This document shows positions 1-14,168 of a DNA stretch of 64,000 nucleotides, in pieces. The stretch is taken from positions 1,008,001 through 1,072,000 of the forward strand of contig NW_023501044.1 in the NCBI RefSeq assembly GCF_014066305.1, read 5' to 3'. Position numbers and translations under genes: made by a program. The stretch's first letter is position 1. Each line of letters starts with the position of its first letter. The notes beneath the pieces were generated by a model. That model did not search any database, was not told where the DNA came from, and saw nothing but the letters and a program-made list of their open reading frames with translations. This DNA is from Letharia columbiana. Taxonomy: Eukaryota > Ascomycota > Lecanoromycetes > Lecanorales > Parmeliaceae.

Positions 1-830
1 AGAGCTTTATTAATATTATAATTATTTAAAAGAATTTAAAAGAATATAAATTTCGCGAATTAGATATTTTTAGCTTTATTATTTAAAGATTAAAGTCTCT
101 TAATCTTATTATCTATAAAAATAAGCTATAAATCTATATTAATTAATTTATTAATTTATTATATAAGATTAATAGCTTATTTAAGAAATTTCTCTTTACT
201 ATTAATAAGAATTAGAAAATTTATTACTTTTATAAGAGCTTAGATAAACAATATATTTAGTATTATAAGATTTATAATTAAAATTATAACTTTTATAATA
301 AAAATAAATCTTTTAAATTTATGCTAGTCTATATTAAAATATAATAATTTAATATTATCTTTAATTCTACTATTATTATTAAATTTTTTAATATTTATAT
401 AATAACTATTTATATCGAAATAGATATTTATACTCTTATTTCTATAACGTCTATATTAATTAAATATTATATTTAAAATAATATTAATTCTATTAACTCT
501 TATTAGTATATATAAAAGAATAAGATAGAGCTAAATTAGAAAATCTTGAATTTGTATATATAGTTAATTATAAATTCGTTAGATCTACGCTTTTTAATTA
601 GATATCGCGGGTAAATAAATTAGCGTTCGTAATTATTAAAAATCTACAAAAATCTATAAATAGAAGTCTTATTCTCTGAAATAATTAGCTCTCTACGAAT
701 ACTATTTCTTTATAATTTAATAAATTATAAAGCTTAGTATTACGCTTTCTAACGCTATAAAAATAATAAAGTTTAATCTACTATTAATAAATTAAATAAA
801 TATTTAAATATAATAATTATAGTAGTTATA

Positions 831-1475
831 TTAGACGCGTTCAAGATTAAATAATAATCCTTTCACTTATTTATATAATTATTCTTCTTCTATAATTCTA
901 CTAATCTATTAATTATAAATAAATTCGCCTTCGATACCCCTCGTCTAAATATTACTAAGTATCTAAGATATATATCTCTTTCGCTCGTCTTTTAAATCCC
1001 TTATTAATGCTCTTAAGCTATCTCTTAATAAATTTGCTATTATTAATAATCGAGGCCGTAGTTTAATAGCTATTTATTACTACTTATAAACGCGTTTAGA
1101 AGACTCTTAAAAAGAGTCTAAATAAATATATTCTTCTCTATATACTTCTTCTAAATTAGCGATAAATAGATTAAACTAATATTTAAATATTATAATTATA
1201 TTAAACGCGTTCGGTTTAGATATATATACCCCTTTTACTCGCCTCTTAGAGTCTCTATTAATACTTCTAGATTATCTCTTAACAAATTCGTTACTATTAA
1301 TAATTAAGGCTATAAGCGAGCTTAATAGCTATTTACTACTATTTATAAACGCGTTAAAAAACTCTTAAAAAGAGTCTAAATAAATACGTTCTTTTTTATA
1401 TACTTCTTTTAAGCCAGCGATAGATAGATTAAATTAATATTTAAATATTATAGTTATATTAAACGCGTTCGAAAT
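831..1475. repeat. Direct repeats within E1
   Basis: Two consecutive units of about 370 and 258 bp, plus the start of a third, begin at 831, 1,201 and 1,459 with a TTA(A/G)ACGCGTTC motif. They share the segment around CTCTTAAAAAGAGTC (an imperfect hairpin) and a TAATAGCTATTTA-like block. The same unit occurs once in the copy near 25,650-25,970. Confidence 0.6.
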
Positions 1476-2119
1476 CGAATAATAATTCTTTCACCTATTT
1501 ATATAATTATTCTTCTTTTATTATTCTACTAATTCTATTAATTCTACTAATATAAATATATTTACTCTCAATATTCTCGCACTTAATTAAATAAGAGAAG
1601 GATCTATAATAAGCGAATACGAAGAATATTACGGAGAATACTACGGAGAATATTATAAAGAATATTATAAAGATAATTATGAGCAGTAGTAATATAATAG
1701 ATCTACTCTCTACGATCTTATATTAATCTACTTAATTAGTATAAGAGAAGTTAATATAGTAGATAAATATAAAGAATACTATAGAGAAATTAAGCGATAA
1801 TAAGGTCTTTAGCACTAAAAATACGACTTAGCTCTCTAAGATTTCACGTTATATACTCTTTACGATTTTATATTAAATTATTATTTAGTAAGTTAAAAAT
1901 ATTACTATAACTTAGTCTATTATTCTTACTATATTAAGAAGTAAGAGAAGAAACTATAATAGATAAATGCGGAGAATACTATAAAGAAACTAAGTAGTAA
2001 TAAAAGTTACTATCGTTAAGAATACGGCTTAGCTCTTTAAGATTTTACGTTATATTAATTATTTACTTAGTTAGCTACTTAGCTAGTTATTTAGTCTAAT
2101 ATTCTATAGAAGAAGAAGT

Positions 2120-2205
2120 AAAAGAAGAAACTACAATAGGCAAATGCGGAGAACACTATAGAGAATACTATAGAGAACACTATAGAGAATACTGCGGAGA
2201 AACCA
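2120..2205. repeat. Short-period purine-rich repeat in E1
   Basis: Repeats of about 15 bp of the form GAGAA(T/C)ACTATA, in a patch with noticeably more GC than its surroundings. A degenerate version lies at about 1,595-1,690 and another at about 26,125-26,175. No protein is claimed. Confidence 0.6.
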
Positions 2206-5200
2206 AGCGGCAATAAGGCCATCATCGTTAGGAACACGGCTCAGCTCTCTAAGATCCCACGTTAAATTATTACTTAGCAAGCGGAGAACACCACTGTAAC
2301 TTGGCCTATCATCCCCCCACTATATTAATATAATATATCACTATAATAACGTTATAAGAGGAGAATCTACTACGACGATTATAGTCAATTAGATCTCTAT
2401 AGAAGAGACATCGAACGATATATATTTAGACGAATTAAAATCATTCGATATCTATAGCTATCTTATTATTCGAAAGATTTAACTACGATAAGAGATAATA
2501 TAGAATTTATACTACTAATTAACACGTTATCTTTATTTTTTTTTAGTATTTTAATACTTCTTATTATAAGAATATAGTCTTTCTCTATTTTTTATAGATA
2601 ATTATTACGAATTAATTTTTTATACTTAATATACCTTTCTAATTAGATCTTAGCGCGCCTCTCTCCGCACATATATATCTATATATTATATAGATTAAAT
2701 TAATTTTATAGTAGTAATAATAAGCGATTAGAGTTCGATTTAACTTAGAGCTAGAGCTAAAATTCGATTTAACTTAGAAAAATCTAACTTTATAAATTTA
2801 ATTCATAGGCCTTTACTTATATCTAAATATAAATTTATAAATTCTATATTATCTATAATAAGAACTTTTATTTTATTAAGAAATATCTTAAATAGCTAAA
2901 GTATAAGCGCGTTTATAAAGAATCTTAAATTTTTAAAAATAGAGATTATAATAACTATAGCGATTAAAATAAAAAAGATAATTAAAAAGATAATAATATT
3001 AATATTAAATCTAAGCTTAAGGAGTTTAAAAAAAAAATTAATTTCTTAGTATTAAGATAGTTATTATAACTATTTAATCTATAATAACATATTACTTTAT
3101 CGCTCATATCGCTATTATATTTATTATTAACTCTTAAATATTAAGTAATAAGATCTATAAAAAATTTTAAAATTAAATTCTTAAATAGAGTTTCTATTAT
3201 TATACTTTTTATTATAAATTATTTTTATTTTATTATAAACTTAATATATTACTTATAATTTCTTAATTTTTAAGGATTTTCTCTAAATTTTAAAAATTTT
3301 ATTTTATTAATAAACTTATCGATAATAGTTATATAGTTATTAGCTTTAATAATATTAATCTTAAATATAAAATAAAGAATATTAAGTATATTTAGACTTT
3401 TAATAATATCTAATATATATCTAGAATATGATTTTAATCTAATTTTTAAGGGATAATTAATAAAGTAATAATACTTATTTTCTTTTATCTCTAATAATCT
3501 TTTTATAAAAAATAGTAATTTTTCTTTAAATATATTTAAAGCTATCTTTATATATTTAATATTTAAAAAGATATCCTTTTAATTTTAACTATTATTAATA
3601 AAAAAATTCTTATTTATAATAAATCTCTTTATTAAATCTATAAAGTTCTCTAATAAATAAAAATTTTAAATTAATAAAAATACTTTATATATATATTATA
3701 CTTATATAAATTATTTAGATATTTAGAATATTAAAAACGATAATCAAAATATATATTAAAATAAATCTTTTTAAATTTTTTTTAATAATATTTATAAGTT
3801 ATATTTCGTAGTTAATCTTAAAGATAAAGCTTTATAAACACGATATTATTTTTAAGAAATAAAAGAATAACTTAATTTATATCGATTTTTAAGAGATTAT
3901 TTAACGCTTTCTATAATAACTATATATTTATAATTATTTTTTAAATAATTTTACTTTATATTTTAATGTCTATCTTTATTAAATAAGTTTAATAAGTTTA
4001 TTTTTATTATATTTAAGCTTTTTCTTAATAATATAAAATATTATTATTATTATTATACTTATTTTTACTTTAATTATAATATAAAATATTAGAATTATAA
4101 AATAGAAATCTTTTATTTATTTAGAGAAAATTATTCTAAAAAAATATTATATTAAGAAACTTCTAAATAAATAGTAAATCTAAATAATTAGATATTATTA
4201 TTTAATATAAAACTAGCGTAATATTTAAAAAAAAGCGATTTATCGTAGAAATATCAAATCGAGTTTATTTATATTAAAAATTATTTATATAATTATTAAT
4301 CTATAATTAGATAAGATAATACTTTTTTCGAGGTTTATATTAATTTCTCTCTTAATATTTCTTATCTATATATTATTAGATAAATAGACTTCTATTAAAT
4401 TATATTTAAAGTTATTAATTAAAAAAAGTATTAAAATTATATAATCAAGAAATAATTTATAGACTATTAAGATTATTTCTATTATATACTCTTAAATTAC
4501 AATAAAATTACTATTATCTCGAATATTAAATAATTCGATAATATTTCCTTTAAGCCTATATCCTTTACTTTAAAAAAAAATATACGCGATAATATTAAAA
4601 TAGTAGTTTATCGCAACGATTGCCAACTTATTAAAATTATTAATTATCTTAAGAGTTATTTTTTCTCTTTATCTATAATTTTAAAGAAGAATCGCTAAAA
4701 GAGATAAGTAATTTTCGTTAAAAATAAAGTTAATAATTTATTTAATTTTATTTAAATTTTTAAAAAAGTTTAGCTAGTAGTCTTAGCTAACTCGAAATCT
4801 TTAAAAAAGTAATTATCTAATATATTTAATAATAAAACTCTCTTTATAGACTCCTATAACGATATTTTCTAAATTTATTATTTACTTTATAAATAATTAT
4901 AATTTAATTTTAATAACGAGTTATTTATCTAATATCTTAAAGATATATTAAAAATTTTCTTTAAATCCTCTAACGCTATTAATAAAAGTCTTCTCTTTTA
5001 AACCTTATAAATCTCGAATCTATAAAAAGATTATATCGAACTCTTATTATAAAATATATTAGAAAATTACTATAAAGAAAGAAATTAACTTACTTATTAT
5101 TAATAAAATTTAAACTCTAATAAATCTTTTATTAAATATATATATTTTAGAAGATTAATAAGTTTATAAATTTAAGTATAATTTTATAAAGAAGATTATA

Positions 5201-7034
5201 TAATATAAAGCTCGCTAAATTATTCGCGACTTTAAATAATAAAAAGAAATCGATTTTAATAAAATCTTTATTTTTATTATTAAATTTATAAATTATAAAT
5301 CGATCTTTTACTAATAGTTATTTTAAATTAAAAACTTAAATAAATAAATATTAAAATTATCTTTTCTATATAATAATATTAAAAAGATATTTATTTATTT
5401 ATATTATTTAATCTATTAGCTTTAAGGTTAAAGACTAAAAAATAAAATATATAAGCTTATTAAGATATTTTACGATTTAAAATAATCCTCTAAAATTTAA
5501 TATAATATTCTTTATAATCTATTTTAAGAAATTAAATTTTAAATCTATTATTATTAATCTCTCTATATTTATTAATAATATTATTATTATCGCTATTTAT
5601 ATAAATAATATTCTATTTATAAATCTTAATAAAATATAAAATATAAAATATTAAAAATAAATTTAATAAGAAGTTCGAAGATAATTAATTTAAAATTTTA
5701 AATCTATTATTTTAATATAATAATTATTAAAGATTATATTAATCGAATTTTATATCTTAATTAAAAAGGTTATATTAAAAAGTTTCTAAAGAAATATAAT
5801 ATATTAAGCTTTACACTATCGCTTACTTTTATTAATAATAATAAATTTTATATTATTAAAGATAATTTTATCTTTATTAATTAATCTTCATTATATCTAT
5901 TAATTAATTATAAAATTACTTATATATATAATATTAAATATTTAATTTAATATTATATTTACTATTTTAATAATTTTTAGATATATTTTAAATCTTAATA
6001 AATCTTATTAAAAGGCTATTAAGCGTATCTTTCGATATTTAAATAATATTAAAAACTAATAATTAATATTTAAGAAGAAGATCTAAAATTATTTATTAGT
6101 TATATAAATACGAATTAGATAAATAATTAAAATATTTAATATTTTATCTCTAATTATATTTTTAATATAAATAATATTATTATTAATTAATTATCGAAAT
6201 AATAATCTATTATAGCGCTATTTTTTTATAAAATTAAATATATTAATTAAATATAAACTATTAAAAAAATAATTTAATTACATAAATTTTTTAATTAATT
6301 TAATTTCTAGCGCTAAATATATATAAACTATTATTATTTATTATAATAATTAAAATATTATAGCTCTTATTAAAAATCCTTAATTTTATACGCGTATTAA
6401 GTATATTAATATTTAATATTATTATATATAAAAATAAATTATTACTAATATTATTATTTTTAAATATATTTTTATTAAATAATAAATAATTAATAGATTT
6501 ATTAAGATACTATTTAAGAATAAATTTAAGAAGTTTTATATATTAATTAGATTAAAATATTATCTATAATATTATCTATTTAGAAAAATTAATTTTAAAT
6601 TTAGAGAAGTTATTTTATTAATTTTTATAGTTTAAATAATTTATTTAAGTTGTCTATAGAGCCTTAAATTTAATACTCTATAAACTCGCTATTTTATATT
6701 AGAATAGCTATTTTTTTAGCGCTATTATCGCTATCGCTATTAAATCTTTAAAACTCTTTTAAAATATTTTTATCTATACTACTACTACTATTAGTTATTA
6801 TTATTAAAAATTAAATATCTAAAATAACTTTATAGAAGCTTTATAGTTGATTATAATATATAAAATAAAGAATTTCTTTTAATTATTTTATTTAGTTATT
6901 TCTATAAATATTCTTTAATTTTAAATTAATTAATTTTTAGTATATACTAGATAGTCTAGAATAATTTAAAATCGTTTTTTAATAAAAAGTGGAATTTAGA
7001 GAGTTTAATATAGTTATTTTTAGATTTTAACTTT

Positions 7035-7286
7035 TTTACTTTAGCTACTCTAGCGCTAAACTTACTTTAATTATCTAGCTTAAATTTTACTTTAACTACT
7101 TAATATTAAACTTACTTTAATTATCTAATTTAAACTTTACTTTAATTATCTAATATTAAATTTACTTTAATTACTTAACTTTAACTTTATTTTAATTATT
7201 TAATATTAAACTTACTTTAACTATCTAGCTTAAACTTCACTTTAACTATTTAGCTTAAATTTTACTTTAACTATCTAACGCTAAAC
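7035..7286 (+). repeat. 25-bp tandem array before the Copia C 3' LTR
   Basis: About ten degenerate 25-bp units of the form TTACTTTAACTATCTAGC followed by GCTAAAC-like sequence, just upstream of the polypurine tract. The other Copia copies carry the same array, in inverse orientation, with about five units (14,285-14,410) and about two units (35,690-35,730), so copy number varies between insertions. Confidence 0.75.
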
Positions 7287-7401
7287 TCTAATAGAAATCG
7301 ACTAAATTATTTTTTATTTTATCTATTTAATTTTAATACTATTAGCGTTAAACTTCGTATCTATTAAATTTCGTATATAAAAGAATATATACGAAGGGAA
7401 G

Positions 7402-7553
7402 TATTGGAATTCGAATTATATAACTCTTGGCGTCTTGGTAATCACGTGATATAATTACGTAATACGCCTTAGTATATTTATATCTAGTCGTTCTTTTCTT
7501 TTATAGAACTCTTTAGTTAAATATAACTAAGTGTTCTATCTTATATTTTAATA
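7402..7553 (+). repeat. 3' LTR of Copia C
   Basis: 152-bp LTR that begins TATTGGAATTCG (RIP form of TGTTGG...) after a purine tract and ends TTTTAATA. Length and sequence match the LTRs of Copia A and B. The next five bases, ACCTT, should be the target duplication; the partner lies outside the window. Confidence 0.8.
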
Positions 7554-9595
7554 ACCTTTAAAATTTAAATTTAGCGAAAATTTGAGAAATACTTAATATT
7601 TAACTTAGAAGAATTTCGAGAAAATAGATATAATTTATTTATTAATAATATTATCTTAAGCTCTATTATATATCTATATATCTATATTCTAATCTAGATA
7701 ATTCTATAAAATAATTTAAGAAATAGAAAGTTAATTTTAATATAAAGTTTATAGTATTAATAGATATATCTAAATAATAAGCGTTTTTCTAAAATATTTA
7801 ATAATAAAATCCTCTTTTAATTAAGATATTTAATTTAAAGCTATATAAGTATCTATATTATCGAAAAATATTAAAAAATAAAATTTATAAATAGCTAGAT
7901 TTAATTAATTAAAAGTTAAAAAGTAATATAAATACTTATCTTTTAAATATTATAACTTAAATTATAATTTCTTTAAAAAATAGAAATCTAGCGAGCGTAA
8001 TTTATATATATAGAAAGATATTAAATATAATTATAAAGCTCTTCTTTAATAGCGAGATATATAAAAAAAGCGATTAATAGATTAATACTTTTTTAATAGA
8101 AAAATTATATAAATAAATAATATCTTTAGATATTTTAGAATAGATAATAATATATATTTTCTTATTAGTATAATATAAAAACCTCGTAATAGAATTATTA
8201 ATAGTTTTAATTAATATAATATTTTTATATATTAAATATCTCTATTTATCTTTAAAGATATTTTCGACTTCTTCTACTTTTTTTAAACTTCTTTAATTTT
8301 CTTATTAATTAGATATTTATTAATCTATATTTTATTTTTATAAATTTTATCTATAATAATAATAACTTAATTTTTAATTTTAAATTAATTAGAATTTTAA
8401 ATTTAAATTTTTAAATTAATATAGTAATAGCGATAATAAAATATAGAATATATATTTATCTCTTTTAAAATTAATTAGAGTAGATAAATAAAATAAATAA
8501 GTTAGATATATAAATCGTTATTATATATTCTATTATTAATTTAAAAAAGATATTATAATATAGTATTAATAGCGATATAAATAAAGAAAAAATAATATAA
8601 TTTAAAATAAAAAAGAGATTTATATTTAATAAAATATTAGAATAATATAATAATATAAAATTAGTAATAGTAGAGAAGAAAGTAGAATAACGTAATTAAT
8701 ATAAATATTATAGATATTAATTTTAAAATATTAAATTTTTTTTCTATTTTTAAATATATAATCGCGCTATATTCTATATTATTTTAATTATATTTTATTA
8801 ATATATTATATATTAATTCTAATAGCTATTCTAAATTAGATAAAATAATTTTAAATAATATATTTATATTAAAAGATTTTCGAGAAATATACTTTTAATA
8901 TTATTTTTATTTTTTCGCTAATATTAAGTTATATAATACTTTATTATCTAATTTAAATCTCTATATTAAGCGTAAAAATAAAAAGTTAATATATATTAAT
9001 AATAACGCGTAAATTATTAAAATACTTTTAAATTCGCTTAATTAAATAGCGAGAGCGTATAAAGAAATTTATTTAATAAATTATAATTATATTAAGTAGT
9101 AAAATATTATAATAAATTATTTAATTATTTTATATTCTATTTAAATATTTTATTATACTATTATACTACTATATTATTATATAATATATTATTAAATATA
9201 TAAATACTATAAGAAGCTACTTTAATCTTAATAAAAGCTTATTTAAAAAAAAGAATAGCGTTATAATTAATATTATAAATTAATTATTTTAAGTATATAT
9301 CTATTAAATATAATACTATTTTTTTTAAATAGATTAATTATATTTATTTATATTATATAATATTTATTTAATATATAGATAAATATATAATTAAAATTTA
9401 AAGAAGAGATAATATCGCGTAATAATATTATATAGATTAATAATATAGCGTAGCGTTTATCTTAGCTATTTAGATAATAAATATAATAATTATTAAGTAA
9501 ACTAAGTAGATATCTATTATCTAGATATACTAGTATAAATATATAATTAAAGATATTAAATATAGTTTATATAGGATTACTTATAGTAAACTAAT
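7554..9595. repeat. Repeat R, copy 1 (about 2 kb, unidentified)
   Basis: Aligns almost end to end, with mostly transition differences, to 45,815-47,850. Copia C is inserted at its left side, so the start of this copy is off the window. Conceptual plus-strand translation, reading TAA/TAG as RIPed Gln codons, gives long stretches rich in Gln, Ile and Tyr. I do not recognise the protein. A resemblance to fungal DUF3435/Crypton-type recombinase C-termini crossed my mind but is not supported enough to name it. Confidence 0.6.
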
Positions 9596-9892
9596 ATATA
9601 ATAAGCCTCTAATATAAAATTGATATTATATTATTTCGTTATTAATTTATTATTAGCTATTTATTAACTATTTATTACCTAATATACAAATTTAAGAAAA
9701 TAATAAGTTTTATTAAAGTTATTATAAGCAAGAACGGTAGATACTTCGTATTAACACATTATTAAGAATGTAAATTATTTAAAATAGGCTATTTTATTTA
9801 ATTCGATGTGTAGTCTTTATTATACAGTTTATATCATTCGTTAAAATAACTAATCTATATAGAGTAGACCTAAAATTCCCGTTACTACTAGA
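9596..9892. other. AT-rich spacer, no feature seen
   Basis: Between repeat R and the truncated E copy. A degraded, A/T-collapsed version of this stretch may follow the second R copy (47,850-47,940). No coding or repeat structure recognised. Confidence 0.5.
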
Positions 9893-10210
9893 GCCCATAA
9901 GGTATATAGTTAATTATAAATTTAGAATTACTACGCTCTTTAATTAGATCGACTAAGTTATTATAAATAAATGAATTAACGTTTATGATTATCAAAATCT
10001 CGCCCTTTCGCGTCTCCCTTATTAAAAAATTAAGATACGTTATTTATAAATAAAATGACTTTTTTATTTTCTATTAAAATTTAAGATTTTTTTTTAAATT
10101 ATGAAGCGTTATTTACGCTTTTCAAATTTTTAAGAATTTTAAAATTTAATATAATAATTATTAAAGCGTAAGGAATTCAAATATCGCTTACTAGAGTTCG
10201 CTCGATAGCC
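9893..10210 (+). repeat. Short E copy, left part (split by Gypsy G1)
   Basis: Homologous to the short E copy at 40,206-40,632 from its central part to GCTCGATAGCC, where Gypsy G1 interrupts it. The rest continues at 25,051 with TAGCTCTAATTAAAA. The true left terminus of E is missing here. Confidence 0.7.
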
Positions 10211-10389
10211 GAATAATATTACGATTTTAATAACCTTACTTATATTATGGCCCAATTAGGCTTAGCGTACTAAGGCCTTTCAGCCTTTCTATTTTATTAT
10301 AAAGCTTATATTTATAATAATCTTATATAGATAGTATTCTCTTTATATTTTAATATAAAGTTATTATATATATTATTAAGTCTTTAATA
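10211..10389 (+). repeat. 5' LTR of Gypsy G1
   Basis: Pairs with 24,870-25,050; shared blocks include ATAATATTA, CTTAGCGTA and ATAAAGCTTATATTTATAA. Differences are mostly transitions. The exact start is uncertain by a base or two because RIP obscures the terminal TG. Confidence 0.75.
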
Positions 10390-12122
10390 TATTACTATTT
10401 ATCTTTCTTCTAAAGCGATAGCGATTTATTTATTAGTTATACTAAATATATAATTAAAAGAAAAAAACTATTAAGAAGTTAGTAGTTATAACTAAAAGAG
10501 CTTACTATTTAAAAGATTATTTAAAAAAAGGTTTTTTATTTATATAAAGGCTAATTTAGGTAAATCAAATAAGAATTAAAAAAAAAATCTTTAATATAGT
10601 ATTAAAGAGAATAAATTTTAGATAGAATCTTTTATATACTCTTATTAGTTTAATATTAGCTATAAATTTCTTAACTCTAAATCTAAATAATATTTAAAAT
10701 TAAATTATTATAAGTAAATTATAAATATATTATTATTTAGAAGAATTTAAAAACTTCGATAAAAAGATTTTAAATATTTTTAAAGTTAAATTATTTATAT
10801 AATATAAGAGAAAACGTTTTATCTCTAAAAGATATATTATTAAACTTAATTTAAATTATATTAAAGTATAATTTATAAATATTATTAAAAAAGAGTTAAT
10901 TATAATCTTTATCTTTATATCTAATTTATAGAACTTTATAAAAAGTATTATTAAAACTTCTAATATTTAGTATAATAGATTAAAGATTTTAATAAAAAGC
11001 TTTTAAATTATTAGTTGTAATATTAAAATATTTTAATAATAAAATAAAGAATTTAATTAAAATATTATTTATATTAAGATAAAGATATTAGTAATTACTA
11101 TTTAGCTAAATAATAATAATAATTAATTATTTTATAAGCGAGAAATTAATAATAAACTTTAAGATTTATATAATAAATATTATATTAATATTACGAAATT
11201 TATTAAAGAAAATAAAAAATTTAAGTAAGATTTAAAGTGTAAAGAGTAATAGTTAAAGAAGTAATAATCTTATATATTAACTAATTTAAAAAACTTCGAT
11301 AAAAAAAATATAAAGATTATATCTTATTAGTCAAGTATTTCTATTAATAATATCTATTAAAACTTATATTATATCTCTATTATAAATCGCGTAGAGAATA
11401 TAGAATTAAATAAATAATATCTTAATATCTTAGATTTTTATAATATTAATAATTAAAATAAGTGAGATAGTTAGCGTTAATATCTTAAAGCGAAATTTAA
11501 ATAAAGCGTTATAATCTTCTTTATTAAATTTAAAAAAATCGATTATATATAAGATTATTATAAGTTTATTATATATAATATTATTAAAATAAAAATAGAT
11601 AAAGATATCTTAGATTTATATTAAATCGTTAAAGAAATAATTAATAAATTAAATAATATATTCGAAATATATAATAAAATTACTAAATCGAATATTAAGA
11701 TATTTAAATTTAAATTTAATATAGAAGTAATAGATAAGAAGAAATCGTTTAAGAACTTCTACGTACGATTCTCTATAGTTATTACTTTCTTAAAATTTAT
11801 TAATATCTATAAGATATTTAACTTAAAACGATTAATCTCTATATATCTAAAATATCGAATTTTAGAATAATCTTTTAATATTTTTCGAGAATTAGTTATT
11901 TTTCTATAAGTATTAAATATAGATTTTTAGGCTATTAATAATATATTAGATCTAAAAAGTAAAAAAGAAATTAATAAAATTAATAAGAATTTTATTCTCT
12001 TAAATAATTAGCGTAATATTTTCTTTACTAAAAGAAATAATAATATTATTATTAAAAAAAATTATATATAAAAATATAAATATCTTAAATTATTAATAAA
12101 TAGAATTTAAAAAGAAGATAAA

Positions 12123-12164
12123 TATTTTAAGTATTTAAAGATTAGATATTATTTTAGTAATTAT
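12123..12164 (+). pseudogene. RIPed zinc knuckle of G1 gag
   Basis: Fourteen codons spaced exactly as CX2CX4HX4C. Each Cys (TGT) has become TAT by G-to-A and the His (CAT) has become TAT by C-to-T. Such knuckles bind nucleic acid in retroelement Gag proteins. It marks the gag/pol junction of G1. Confidence 0.7.
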
Positions 12165-14016
12165 AATATTCTATATAAGAATATAAATCTATTAATAAAA
12201 AAATAAGTTAATATAATTTTAAAAGTTGTTAATATTAAAAAAAAATTCTTATTAAATTATTATAAAAATTAAAAAATTAAATATCTCTAATTAAATCGCC
12301 GCTAGAAATTTAGAAGTCTTATATAAAAAGATTAAAGAGTTAGAAATAGAAAGAATACTCGCTTTTATCTCTCTATTCGCGTATATTATTATTATTAAAG
12401 TCTTTTTATAGAATAAATACTAATTAAACTTTTATAGAAAAATTATTATATTAATAGAATAGATTAAAATTAATTATCTCTTAAATATTAAAGCTTTAAT
12501 ATTAAACTTTATAAATATAATTTTTATTAAAATAAATAAGTTATCTAAAATAGTATTAATATAATTTTATAGATTATAATTAATTAATAATAAATTTATT
12601 TTTATTTCTAATATTATATATATAATCTTAATAAAACTTATTTTAAAAGATTATATAGAAGAATTTTAATACTTAATTATCTTATTAGAATAATTTAATA
12701 TTATTTTAGAAATATTATAACTAGAATAGTATAACTTTTATATATTCTTTAGATTTAAAATTATTATATTTAATCTAGATTATTATATATTTAATTATTT
12801 ATTATATAATAAATCTATTATTATTAAAAATAATAATAAATTTTTAAAAAAGAATTTAAATTATATAATAAAGATTATATTAAAAAAAAGAATATAATAA
12901 AGATTTTCGTCTATATCTTTATTAAGATAATTAAAAAAATAGAAAATTAAATTATTATTATATAATCTTAAGATTTTAAATAATTTTTTAACTTTATTAA
13001 TAAAAAAGCGAAGTTTATTATTAATATTATTATTATTATAATAGAAGATTATAAGAAGTTTTTTTATAAGCTAAAAAAGAAATCTTCGACTATAAAATAA
13101 TTATAAGAATAAATTTTTATAATGTATTATAAATAACTAGATATTTAAAATTCTATTAAAATTAATAAACTTTCTTTTTATTACTTTATTAATTATAAAA
13201 TATATTTTAAAAAGAAATTATTCTATTATTAAAAAGAGCTTATAGACTCTTTAGAGACTAGATATTAATTATAAAGAAATATATTAATAAGATATTAGAA
13301 AAAGACTATATTAGATTAAGTATTTTTTTTATATAATATTTATTTTAATTATAAAGAAATTTAATAAGAGATTTAGACTATATATAAATTATAGAGCTCT
13401 TAATATACTTATTATTTTTAATTAAAATACTTCTCTATTAATTAAAGAGACTCTCGTTAAACTATACGCGGTAAGAATATATAATAAATTTAATATTATA
13501 ACCGCTTTTAACGAAACTAGAGTAAAAAAGAGTTATAAAAAAAATCGCGTTTTTTACTCGATATAGCTTATTTAAATCTATAATAATATCTTTCAAGTTA
13601 TATAATATCTCTATTACTTTCTAAATATTTATTAATAATATCTTATATAAATATTTAAATATATTCTATATTATTTATCTAGATAATATTCTTATTTATA
13701 ATAATATTAAAAATAAATATATTTAATATATAAAAAAGATATTAAAAAAATTTAATAAGTTAATCTCTATCTTAATATTAATAAATATAATTTCTATATT
13801 ATTAAAGTTAAATATCTAAGATTAATTATTATTATAAAAAAAATAGAAATAAATATAAAGAAAATTAAGATTATTACTTAAAAAAAAATTAGATATATTA
13901 AAAATATATAAGTATTTCTAGAACTCGCTAATTTCTATTAAAAGTTTATTACGAAGTATTCTAAAATTATTATATTTTTAATAAATTTTATTTATACTTA
14001 ATAGAAAAAAGACTTT

Positions 14017-14168
14017 TATAAAAATATGAGGTAAGATACTTAGTTGTTTTTAACTATGGAGTTATTATAAAGGAAAGAGCGACTAGATATAGACACGCTA
14101 AGGCGTATTATATGATTATAATATATAACCGCCAAGACGTTAAGAGTCACGTGATCTAAATTTTAATA
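14017..14168 (-). repeat. 3' LTR of Copia A
   Basis: 152 bp, pairs with 21,014-21,165. Compared with that copy it has lost most CACGTG motifs through C-to-T and G-to-A changes. Confidence 0.88.

Larger units (their letters stand above)
507..2822 (+). repeat. Repeat E, long copy (E1)
   Basis: About 2.3-kb element interrupting Copia C. Its left end (starting TATATAAAAGAATAAG) and right end (AATTCATAGGCCTTTACT) recur in other copies near 9.9-10.2/25.05-25.3 kb, 25.3-28.7 kb, 28.8-29.25 kb (inverted), 29.33-29.5 kb, 40.2-40.6 kb and 48.2-48.6 kb. I see no coding capacity. It contains internal direct repeats starting with a TTA(A/G)ACGCGTTC motif at 831, 1,201 and 1,459, and a purine-rich short-period repeat near 1,595-1,690 and 2,120-2,205. 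No clear TIRs or LTRs, so its class is open. Positions 2,349-2,360 are the unoccupied equivalent of the site that carries a pogo element in the copy at 25-28 kb. Confidence 0.65.
1..7553 (+). mobile_element. Copia LTR retrotransposon C, 3' part, RIP-degraded
   Basis: Plus-strand Copia whose 5' end lies left of the window. The reverse transcriptase box YVDD is at 5,598-5,609, mutated to Y-I-N-N by G-to-A changes. Downstream come a 25-bp tandem array (7,035-7,286), a polypurine tract (about 7,391-7,401, GAAGGGAAG) and the 3' LTR (7,402-7,553). The LTR is homologous, in reverse orientation, to those of the two complete Copia copies at 14-21 kb and 35-43 kb. A repeat of type E (about 507-2,822) sits inside it. 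That positions 1-506 belong to the same element is inferred from expected length only. Not functional: stops throughout. Confidence 0.7.
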
